A stretch of DNA of 64,000 nucleotides, taken from contig NC_064826.1 in the NCBI RefSeq assembly GCF_024166365.1, positions 22,530,001-22,594,000 on the forward strand. Reading direction: 5' to 3'. Shown one piece after another: positions 56,191 to 64,000 of the stretch (the stretch's first letter is position 1; every line of letters begins with the position of its first letter). Both the position numbers and the translations under genes were made by a program. The DNA comes from Elephas maximus indicus. Lineage: Eukaryota; Chordata; Mammalia; Proboscidea; Elephantidae. The notes below the pieces were generated by a model. It did no database searches. It was not told the DNA's origin and saw only the letters and a list, made by a program, of their open reading frames with translations.

Positions 56191-57355
56191 TGATAACATG
56201 TCCAAAGTAAGCTAGAAAAAGCTTTGCCATCTTTGTTCCTTCTTTTTAATTTTATCGTGCTTTAGGTGAAAGTTTACAGCACAAATTAGTTTCTCATTCA
56301 AAAATTTATACACTAATTGTTTTGTGACATTGTATGGAATCCCTGCATTGTTTCAGCACTCTTCCCCTTTCCCTTTTCGCCCCGGGTTCCCTGTATTCAT
56401 TTATACAGGTTTCCTGTCCCTTCCTGCCTTCTCATCTTGCTTTTGGGAAGGTGTTACCCATTTGGTCTGCTATACTTGAATGAACTAAGAAGCATTTTGC
56501 TCATGTGTGTTATTGTTTTATAGGCATGTCTAATCTTTGGCTGAAAGGTGGGCTTTGGGAATGGCTTCAGTTTTTAGTTAGCAGGGTGTCAGGGAGCCAT
56601 AGTCTCGGATGTTCCTTCAGCCTCTGTCAGGTCTGGTCTTTTTTTTTTCTTTCTTGTAAATTTTGTTCTACATTTTTTTCCTGCTCTGACTGAGACCCTT
56701 TATTGTGATCCCTGTCAGAGCTGTATTGTGGTGGTAGCCGGACACCATCTAGTTCTTCTGGGCTCAGGCTGGTGGAGGCTGTGGTTCATGTGGTCCATTA
56801 GTCCTTTGGACTAATATTTTCCTTGTGTCTTTGTTTTCTTCATTCTTCTTTGACCCAGATAGGATGGGACCAGTAGATGTATCTTGGATGGCCACTTGCA
56901 GGCTTTTAAGACCCCAGGTGCTATTCATCAAAGTAGGATGTAGAACATTTTCCTTATGAATTATGTTATGCCAGTTGACCTAAATGTCCCCCAGACCATC
57001 GCTCTCAGCCCTTAGCCCTGGTAACTTGGTCCTTCAAGGTGTTTGGATGTGTCTAGAAAGCTTCTGTAACTTTGCCTTGGTCAAGTTGTGCTGACTTCCT
57101 TATATTGTGTGTTGTCTTTCCCTTAGCCAAACACTTGTCTACTATCTAGCTAGTGATTTCCCCGTCATACCCTTCCACTCTCTCATAACCATCAAAGATT
57201 GTTTTTTCTGTGCACAAACTTATTCTTGTGTTTTAAAAATAGTGGTGTCAGTATTTGTCCTTTTTTGATTGACTTATTTCACTCAGCATAATGACCTCCA
57301 GATTCATCCATGTCATGAGATGTTTTGTGTGTTCATCATTGTTCTTTATTGTGGT

Positions 57356-57407
57356 ATAGGGCCGCTTTGAGTCAGAATCAACTGGACAGCAACAGGTTTG
57401 GTTTGGA
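57356..57407 (+). mobile_element. AfroSINE 3' scrap inside L1 ORF2
   Basis: 'atagggccgctttgagtcagaatcaactggacagcaacaggtttggtttgg'; the tail only, 52 bp. Confidence 0.88.
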
Positions 57408-57645
57408 GTATTCCATTGTGTGTATGTACCATAATTTGTTTATCCGGTGGGTGCTTAGGTTGTTTCCATCTTTTTGCTGTTGTGAATAATGCTGCAGTGA
57501 ACATAGGCGTGCATATGTCTGTTTGTGTGGTGGCTCTTATTTCTCTAGAATATATTCCTAGTAGTGGGGTTGCTGGATTGTATGGTGTTTCTATTTCTGG
57601 CTTTTTAAGAAGGTGCCGTATCATTTTCCATAGTGGTTGTACCAT
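57408..57645 (-). pseudogene. L1 ORF2 C-terminal fragment
   Basis: Minus-strand frame reads VQPLWKMIRHLLKKPEIETP, then ATPLLGIYSREIRA and DICTPMFTAALFTTAKRWKQ and ends at the site of an AfroSINE scrap. These are conserved blocks at the C-terminus of mammalian L1 ORF2. The frame is unusually well kept but isolated. Confidence 0.85.
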
Positions 57646-57760
57646 TTTTCATTCCTACCAGCAGTGCATAAGAGTTCTAATCTCCCTGCAACTTCTCCAA
57701 CATTTGTTATTTTCTGTTTTTTTGATTACTTCAAGTAATGTCAGGATGAGATGGTATCTC

Positions 57761-58593
57761 GTTGTTGTTATTAGGTGCCGTCATGTCGGTTCTGACTCAT
57801 AGCGACCCTGTGCACAACAGAATGAAACACTGCCCGGTCCTGAGCCATCCTTACAGTCGTTGTTATGCTTGAGCTCATTGTTGCAGCCACTGTGTCAATC
57901 CACCTCATTGAGGGTCTTCCTCTTTTCAGCTGACCCTGTACTTTGCCAAGCATGATGTCCTTCTCCAGGGACTGATCCCTCCTGATAACATGTCCAAAGT
58001 ATGTAAAATGTAGCCTATCCATCCTTGCTTCTAAAGAGCATTCTGGTTGTACTTCTTCCAAGACAGATTTATTTGTTCTTTTGGCAGTCCATGGTATATT
58101 CAATATTCTTTGCCAATACCACAATTCAAAGGCATCAATTCTTCTTCAGTCTTCCTTATTCGTTGTCCAGCCTTCGTATGATGCTACTGAAAAATACTAC
58201 GGCTTGGGTCAGGCGCACCTTAGTATTCAAGGTGACATCTTTGCTTTCCAATACTTTAAAGAGGTCCTTTGGAGCAGATTTACCCAATGCAATGTGTCGT
58301 TTTATTTCTTAACTGCCGCTTCCATGGCTATTGATTGTGGATCCAAATAAAATGAAATCCTTGACAACTTCAATCTTCAGTGTTTTGCTGCTATTCATAA
58401 GGTTTTCACTGGCTAATGCTTTTCAGAAGTAGACTGCTGGGTCCTTCTTCCTAGCCTGCCTTAGTCTGGAAGCTCAGCTGAAACCTGTCTTCCATGGGTG
58501 ATCCTGCTGGTATCTGAATACCAGTGGCATAGCTTCCAGCATCACAGCAACACGCAAGCCCCCACAGTACGACAGATTGACAGACACATGGGG
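57761..58593 (-). mobile_element. Internally deleted RTE element inside L1
   Basis: 57761-58378 is the RTE 3' region ('gttgttgttattaggtgccgtcatg' to 'cttgacaacttcaatctt'). It joins directly to 58379-58593, the same 5' segment as at 48290-48480 ('cttcttcctagcctgccttagtctgg', 'ggtatctgaatacc', 'cacgcaagcccccacagtacgac'). The L1 resumes on both sides with GGTATCTC (57753-57760) and GGGATCTC (58592-58599), so both parts arrived as one insertion. Confidence 0.75.
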
Positions 58594-58635
58594 GATCTCA
58601 TTGTAGTTTTGATTTATATTTCTCTATATGGCTAA

Positions 58636-58803
58636 TGGGAAACCCTGGTAGCATAGTGGTTAAGAGCTATGGCTGCTAACCAAAAAGGTCGGCAGTTCGA
58701 ATCCACCAAACGCTCCTTGGAAACTGTATGGGGCAGTTCTACTCTGTCCTATAGGGTCGCTATGAGTCAGAATTGACTTGACGGCAACGGGTTTGGTTTT
58801 GGT
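58636..58803 (+). mobile_element. AfroSINE, short type, well preserved
   Basis: 'gaaaccctggtagcatagtggttaag', 'agttcgaatccacc', 'gggcagttctactctgtcctatagggtcgctatgagtcag', 'gacggcaacgggtttgg'. One of the closest copies to the apparent consensus. Confidence 0.95.
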
Positions 58804-59236
58804 AATGGCTGATGACTGTAAGCAGTTCCTCATGTGTCTGTTAGCTACCTGAATGTCTTCTTTAGTGAAGTGTCTGTTCGTATTCTTTGCCAATTTTTAA
58901 CTGGATTATTTGTCTTTTTGTCGTTGGAGTGTTGAAGTGTTCTATAGACTTTAGGGATTATACTCTTGTCGGATATATTGTAGCCAAAAAAATTTTCACA
59001 GTCTGTAGTTTTTTTTTACTTTTTTGGTGAAGTTTTTGATGAGTGTGTCTAATTTTTAGGCGCTCTCAGTTACCTAGTTTATCTTCTGGTAATTCTGCAT
59101 CATTAGTTATGGTTCGTATGGTATTTATGCCATGTATTAGGGCCCCTATACACCATTCTTGCTTCTAAGGAGCATTCTGGCTGAATTTCTTCCAAGACAG
59201 ATTTGTTCATCCTTCTGGCAGTCCATTCTTTGCCAT

Positions 59237-60323
59237 GATACCAGCCTTGTATTTTGAGAAGGAATTGAGATAATGGCACACTGTAGGCATTTAATAAATA
59301 TTAGTTTCACCCCTTCCGTCTTTTATATGACCATATTATAAAAGTGGTTCCTCATTACTGAAATACAATCTCTTTATGCAATAGCTGTGTACCTGAAAAA
59401 AAAAAAAAAAAAAGCACACAAATTCAATTCTACTAAATCAGATTGTATTTTAAATGCACTGGGGGATTTAGCTATTTAAAGGAAACCTGTGGTGAATCCT
59501 TTTGTAATGCAAATAATCACCTTCTGATTTATCTGTTTAGTAAATTGAGCTTCTCAGGTATTAGGTTTTCTTAGTACGGGGCTTGCTTGTATAAAGGAGC
59601 CTTCACAGCCCTCACTTACTGATGGGGAAAGAGCCACTTGGCTTGCAAACAAAATCAGAGTTACTGTGTTTGGTTGGCCAAGCCTTGCTTTGATGTTTGA
59701 ACTTAATCTCATATTCCCTCGTTATTAAATAATGGAATCTCAGAACCGGAAGCTGGAAGATACCTTAGAGACCATATGGTCCAGTTTATTCATTTCACAG
59801 ACGGGAAATGGAAGCCCACAGAGGCGAAGTGGCATACTCAGTGTCACCAGCCAGTGACTGTCAGGATTTAGTTCTAGGCCTTGTTGCCTAGGGAGGGCTC
59901 TGTCTCCTCATCCTCACTCTACTGCCGCAGGGAAACCCAGAGCCATGCACACACATTGCATCCTGGGAGATGATAGAGAAATAGGATGCTTTTTCTAAAA
60001 CCACCTAAAGGAGTTGCAAGTGTGGATAGTTTCAAGTGAAACTGCTGGCCTTAGAGTTTTGTGAGCGATGACAATATTCACCTGAACCTGAATATTGGTG
60101 GAAGGCAACATGGGAATGCTCTTTTGCCTTTTTTTAATGAGAAAAAATATAATCTTGGCTGTGATATTCCTCATCAGGGACTTTACCATATTGTGCCCTA
60201 AAATAGGTTTGCCGAGTGCTGGAGGAAAACATGACAATGTGCCTTAAGAGGCTGTACGTGTGCAGGAGGGTTCACTTTCGTTGGCGTCAGACTGGCCCAG
60301 GAATCTGATTTTGAGCAGAGGTG
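59237..60323. other. Mostly unique sequence, no gene seen
   Basis: A17 run near 59397. 59735-59885 ('ggaagctggaagataccttagagaccatatggtccag ... ttcacagacgggaaatgg') resembles a very old MIR- or L3-like repeat. No coding signal. Confidence 0.4.
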
Positions 60324-60529
60324 TTTGGTAGCACAAATGGCTAAGTGCTAGGCTACTAACCAAAAGGTTGGTGATTTCAATGCACCGAGAGGTATCTTGC
60401 AAGAAAGGCCTGGCAGTCTATTTCTGAAAAATCAGCTGTTGGAAACCCTATGGAGCACAGTTCTACTCTGAGACAGATGGGGTCACCATGAGCCGGAATT
60501 GACTCAGTGACACCTGATTTGGCTTTTGT
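60324..60529 (+). mobile_element. AfroSINE, long type
   Basis: 'ggtgtttggtagcacaaatggctaag', 'gcaagaaaggcctggcagtc', end 'cggaattgactcagtgacacc'. Confidence 0.92.
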
Positions 60530-60566
60530 GTGCACATACTGTATTCAATATTCTCAATTCTTTTAG

Positions 60567-60763
60567 AAGGAGACCTGGTCATGCAACAGTTAAGTCCTCA
60601 GCTGCTAACGGAAAGGTTGGCGATTGGAGTCCATCCAGGGGCTCTGTGGGAGAAAGATCCGGTCATCTGCTCCCATAAAGACTACCCAGTGGAGAAGCTC
60701 TCCTGTCATATGGGGTCGCTATGAGTCAGGATTGACTCAGTGGCCTCCAACAACAACAACAAC
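60567..60763 (+). mobile_element. AfroSINE, short type with RTE-like tail
   Basis: 'aaggagacctggtcatgcaacagttaag', 'ctctgtgggagaaagatccgg', end 'gattgactcagtggcctccaacaacaacaac'. Confidence 0.92.
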
Positions 60764-61221
60764 CCTTTGAGAGATTCAGAAATCACCCCTCCCCGAAACG
60801 CCCCAGATAGTTCCTTCCCAGTTAGTACTGTCTTGTTCTTAATGAACTAACTGTTGAAGTTGTGCACATTTCTGAAATATTTCAGTAGAGAGGAGGGCCC
60901 GGGATTTAAGCAGCGTCCTCACCATCACTGGGGGAGCCACAGCTGTCCCTGCAGCACTGGAGGCTGTCTCAAAGGATGGGACTCACCTTGGGGGCAGGGG
61001 TCTGAGGGTTTTGGTGGTGGTGCCACTCAATAGCTTCTGAGGTTTGGACCAATTTCAACTTCTCCTGGCCTTCTTTTCTCATTTACACAAGAGCTAATGA
61101 TTGGTGTATGAAAATTCAGTGAGATATTCTGCTAGGTACTTAAGGCTTTGGTACAGAGAAGGTGCTTAGGAAAAAGACTTGTCCTTGCTACTGGCCTTTC
61201 AAGAAGCAGCTAGAGCTCTGT
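60764..61221. other. Unique sequence with a weak MIR-like tail
   Basis: 61020-61170 carries faint MIR-like order ('gctaatgattggtgtatgaaaattcag', 'agagaaggtgcttag'). Nothing else is recognised. Confidence 0.35.
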
Positions 61222-61429
61222 GAAAACCAGCTGTCCTTAAGTCAGCTCCGACCCTTAGCAATCCCACGTGTGTCAGAGGAAATCTGTGCTGCACAGAGTT
61301 TTCGGTGGGTGATTTTTTCAGAAGTAGACCACTGGGCCTTTCTTCTGAGGTGCTTCTGGGTGGAATTGAACCTCCAGCCTTTTCAGTAGTAGCTGAGTAT
61401 GTTAACCATTCACACCACCCAGGGACTCC
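61222..61429 (-). mobile_element. AfroSINE, long type
   Basis: Antisense: 'aaccagctgtccttaagtcagctccgac' to 'ttcacaccacccagggactcc'. AGAGCTCTGT (61212-61221) and AGAGCACTGT (61430-61439) flank it. Confidence 0.93.
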
Positions 61430-61439
61430 AGAGCACTGT

Positions 61440-62157
61440 TAGGGGGCCACAGACTGAAGTTCAGGGCAGGAGCTCCAATGCCCAGCAGACCCAGGCCCTC
61501 CAGATGGCTGATGGAAGTGCTAACGATGCTCTACTCTAGGTGGGTGGGGAGGGAGTGAACAGGAAGGGCCAGAAAGACTTATTAATCTGGTTAGCTTCCT
61601 GGCAGGCTTGCCCTGCCCGTCTTGTGGGCTCAGAAAATGGGCAGAGCTTCTGTTCCCCTCCCAGGTCTTATTTTTAGGAGTGCAGACCTCACACCTTCTT
61701 CAAGAAGTCTGTCAGCACAGATCAGGTTTGTACCAAACCTCAGAGAAAGATCAGTTTGAGAGAAAAATTGTTTTACTTTAAACCAAGCCCAGACCACGAA
61801 GGAGAGCTTTTGGATTTGTAGCACAGAAAGGCCACTGACTCAAACTAGAGTGAGTTTGCAATGAAGCTCACGAGATTTGCCTAGGAGCAAGATTAGACAA
61901 TGTACGATTATATAACGAAACCTAACTGATGTGGCTTTAACAAACTTTCAAGTGTATTTTTTTTAGAATTCCTTAGAATTTAAAAGGGAAGCCAAACCTT
62001 CCAGCAGTTAAGAGTCTGATTTTTATGACAGTGTATCAGATTTTGAAATAACTGCAATATTTCAATGTTTTATGAGTAGCTCTGATTTTATTTTTAAAGG
62101 AACAAACAAAATTCAGTTAAAAACCCCACCAACAGGGCAAATAGAGAAAAAAGTTGC
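61440..62157. other. Unique sequence, no gene seen
   Basis: No repeat or coding signal is recognised. Confidence 0.4.
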
Positions 62158-62166
62158 TCTGCTTTG

Positions 62167-62309
62167 GTACCCTGGTGGCGTAGTGGTCAAGAGCTACGGC
62201 TGCTAACCAAGAGGCCAGCAGTTCAAATCTGACAGGCGTTCCTTGGAAACTCTATCGGGCAGTTCTATGACTCAACAGCAGTGGGTTTGGTTTTTTTTGT
62301 TGTTATTTT
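62167..62309 (+). mobile_element. AfroSINE, short type with internal deletion
   Basis: 'taccctggtggcgtagtggtcaag' to 'gggcagttctatgactcaacagcagtgggtttgg'. About 30 bp ('actctgtcctatagggtcgct') are missing. TCTGCTTTG at 62158-62166 and 62310-62318 is a perfect duplication. Confidence 0.95.
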
Positions 62310-62385
62310 TCTGCTTTGATAAGAATTGAATTACAGGCTGTGTTAGCAATGATAGTTCCTATTTACTGATGCCTTATTCAGGTAC

Positions 62386-62556
62386 TGTAACCCTGGTGGT
62401 GTACTGGTTAAGTGCTATGGCTGCTAACCAAAGGTCAGCAGTTTGAATCTGCCAGGCGCTCCTTGGAAACTCTATGGGGCAGTTCTACTCTGTCCTATAG
62501 GGTCGCTATGAGTCGGAACCAACTCAACGACACTGGGTTTGGTTTTGGTTTTGGTT
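62386..62556 (+). mobile_element. AfroSINE, short type
   Basis: 'aaccctggtggtgtactggttaag', 'aggcgctccttggaaactctatggggcagttct', 'ggttttggttttgg' tail. TTATTCAGGTAC (62374-62385) and TTATCCAGGTAC (62557-62568) flank it. Confidence 0.95.
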
Positions 62557-62759
62557 TTATCCAGGTACGATGCTTTGTATGCGTTTGGTAAGACAGGTCT
62601 TGTCTTCCTTTCACAGACAAGAACACCAGCTTTAGAAAGATTAAGTCCCATTAATTCTATGTTGCAGGGGAGGAAACTCAAGCAAAAATTCAAGTCATCC
62701 GTCCGGTAAATAATAATCAGATCTGAACTTCTCGTTTTCCATTTAATTCATTCACCCAC

Positions 62760-63273
62760 TGTCATGAATTGAATTATGTCCCCCCCAAAATGTGTGTATC
62801 AACTTGGTTAGGCCATGATTCCCAGTATTGTGTGGTTGTCCTCCATTTTGTGATTGTAATTTTATGTTGAGAAGATTAGGGTGGGATTGTAACACCACCC
62901 TTACTCAGGTCACCTCCCTGATCCAAGGTCAAGGGAGTTTCCCTGGGGTGTGGCCTGCAACAACTTTCATCTCTTGAGAGATAAAAGGGAAGCAAGCAGA
63001 GAGTTGGGGACCTCATACCACCAAGAAAGCAGCACCAGGAGCAGAACGCGTCCTTCGAACCCAGGGTCCCTGTGCCTAAGAAGCTCCTCGACCAGGGGAA
63101 GGTTGAGGACAAGGACCTTCCTCCAGATCCGACAAAGAGAGAAAGCCTTCCCCTGGAGCTGACACCCTGATTTTGGACTTGTAACCTACCAGACTGTGAG
63201 AGAATAAACTTCTCTTTGTTAAAGCCATCCACTTGTGGTATTTCTGTTATGACAGCACTAGGTGACTAAGATA
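62760..63273 (+). mobile_element. Solo LTR, ERVL-MaLR-like
   Basis: Starts 'tgtcatgaattgaattatgtccccccc' and ends 'taaagccatccacttgtggtatttctgttatgacagcactaggtgactaagata'; 'gagaataaacttctc' is a polyadenylation-like region. CCCAC at 62755-62759 and 63274-63278 is a perfect 5-bp duplication. No internal retroviral genes. Two overlapping frames of 70 and 118 codons inside it are chance frames. Confidence 0.88.
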
Positions 63274-63278
63274 CCCAC

Positions 63279-63654
63279 GAAACAAAACTGATTTCTGTCT
63301 CAGTGCTGCCATCCCCCAGCCTTTTCTTAAATTACAGCTCAAAACAGACCCCTGAGATGCTAAAGATGCTAAAAATTATTGCCATCACCACCAATTTTAG
63401 AAGCAACTGAGTTTTATTACTTCCAGGAATGTACAACAAGTGGAACTATGTTAATGCTGTCTGAGTAGGTAAGGATGGTCTGTGATTAGCTGATGGATTG
63501 TTCTTATGTTCATTTATAACTGAAAACCGTTTATTCTCTTCAGTGTTTTAAATACTTGGGCAGTGGCTGGGTGTAATGAAGAAAGACTGGCCTTTGGAGA
63601 ATAGGAGACTTAGGTGTTCTTTCTTTTTCCTTAAGTATTTTTCTTTCAGCTTGT
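63279..63654. other. Unique sequence, no gene seen
   Basis: No repeat or coding signal is recognised. Confidence 0.35.
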
Positions 63655-63935
63655 GTCTTAGTTACCTAGTGCTGCTATAAGAGGAATACCATAGGTGGGT
63701 GACTTAAAAGGACAGAAATTTATTTTGTCACCGTTCTGGAGACTGAAGGTCCAAATCAGGGTCTCAGCCGTGTTGATTCCTTCCTTGGCTTCTTGGCTTG
63801 TAGATGATCTTCACGTGGCGTCTGTCTTACCCGGTGTGTGGGTGTGTGTGTGTGCGCGTGCACGCGCGCTCACACCCACCTGTCTTCATTTAGTCTGCGT
63901 TTTTGGTAACTCAGAAGCTGTTAGGTTGAGGATCT
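63655..63935 (-). mobile_element. MaLR-type LTR fragment, antisense
   Basis: 'gtgtcttagttacctagtgctgctataagaggaataccataggtgggtgacttaaaaggacagaaatttatt' is the reverse complement of a MaLR LTR 3' end, continuing 'gttctggagactgaaggtccaaatcagggtctcagccgtg'. A (GT)n/(GC)n run interrupts it. Confidence 0.8.
63836..63876 (+). repeat. GT/GC alternating microsatellite, Z-DNA-prone
   Basis: (GT)n followed by 'gcgcgtgcacgcgcgc': strictly alternating purine-pyrimidine with a perfect palindromic GC part. Confidence 0.9.
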
Positions 63936-63949
63936 ACCTGACACTGATA

Positions 63950-64000
63950 CTGGCGTGGTGCACTGGTTAAGGGCTTGGCTGCTGACCAAAAGGTTGGCAG
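63950..64000 (+). mobile_element. AfroSINE, cut by window end
   Basis: 'actggcgtggtgcactggttaagggcttggctgctgacc' then 'aaaaggttggcag' at the edge; only the tRNA-related head is present. Confidence 0.9.

Larger units (their letters stand above)
56241..59151 (-). mobile_element. L1 LINE 3' half, antisense, heavily interrupted
   Basis: 3' UTR on the left ('gtgaaagtttacagcacaaattagtttctcattc', 'ggtagccggacaccatctag'), then ORF2 C-terminal sequence (57.2-57.75 kb), resuming 58594-58635 and 58804-59151. Interrupted by an AfroSINE scrap, an RTE composite and a full AfroSINE. GCCATCTTTGTTCCT (56226-56240) and ACCATTCTTGCTTCT (59152-59166) are an aged 15-bp target duplication, all differences being transitions. 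Confidence 0.85.
55749..59236 (-). mobile_element. RTE LINE copy broken into three pieces
   Basis: Pieces 55749-55948 ('gttgtcaggttccgacttatagtgaccc' to 'atgatgtccttctcc'), 56191-56240 ('gctgataacatgtccaaagtaagc ... gccatctttg') and 59152-59236 ('accattcttgcttctaaggagcattctggctg' to 'ctggcagtcc') follow each other without overlap along the RTE 3' region seen intact at 57.76-58.38 kb. The gaps are MER5-like DNA and an L1. Confidence 0.82.

Noticed and set aside
62876-63232. 118-codon open frame on the minus strand
   Set aside because: It lies wholly inside a solo LTR with a perfect target duplication and has no retroviral motif.
1-64000. CRISPR arrays, operons or prokaryotic-type defence system
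   Set aside because: No regularly spaced direct repeats with unique spacers and no such genes; the window is mammalian nuclear DNA.

Overview
This window is vertebrate nuclear DNA, almost certainly from an afrotherian mammal and most likely a paenungulate (elephant, or its hyrax or sirenian relatives). The main evidence is the repeat content. More than 35 copies or fragments of a tRNA-derived SINE belong to the AfroSINE type: a head like 'ccctggtggcgcagtggttaag', a B box like 'agttcgaatcc' and an ending like 'gactcgacggcaacgggtttgg'. Alongside them are many 5'-truncated copies of the RTE-type LINE that shares the SINE 3' end ('gactcatagcgaccctatg', ending in GTT/AAC triplets). The genus cannot be fixed from the sequence alone. 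There are no bacterial or viral genes, CRISPR arrays or operons. The short reading frames are chance frames or decayed transposon frames. || Layout: 240-3330 holds a near-full-length antisense RTE LINE with decayed endonuclease, reverse transcriptase and C-terminal regions. 3.9-4.4 kb holds a fold-back pair of inverted arms. 5-7.2 kb holds an ancient MIR split by a MaLR solo LTR and an AfroSINE, then a Tigger-like DNA transposon. 8.6-10.76 kb is a second RTE copy split by an L1 3' end with a clear target-site duplication. 14.6-16.1 kb is antisense L1 ORF2 sequence. 17.79-17.97 kb is a compound palindrome with perfect 35-bp arms. 18.35-19.26 kb is an old L1 3' UTR. 20-44 kb alternates unique sequence with SINE, MIR, L2 and RTE pieces, many with readable target duplications. 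Around 26.6 kb there is a small CpG-rich patch with a perfect NRF1-like palindrome. 46-49.9 kb has a tRNA-Gly-headed SINE, an internally deleted RTE-like element and nested SINEs. || The only strong gene signal is a CpG island at about 50.0-52.6 kb. It has inverted and direct CCAAT boxes, GC-rich sequence, a well-placed ATG and a consensus splice donor, so it is probably the promoter and first exon of a gene transcribed rightwards. I could not identify the gene. The relatively repeat-poor 52.6-55.4 kb would then be its first intron. || 55.7-59.2 kb is a layered repeat: one RTE copy is broken by MER5-like hAT sequence and by an L1, and that L1 is itself broken by a second RTE-derived element and AfroSINEs. 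62.76-63.27 kb is a solo LTR with a perfect 5-bp target duplication. The window ends inside another AfroSINE. The repeats do not work together as a system; they are independent insertions whose nesting records their relative ages.
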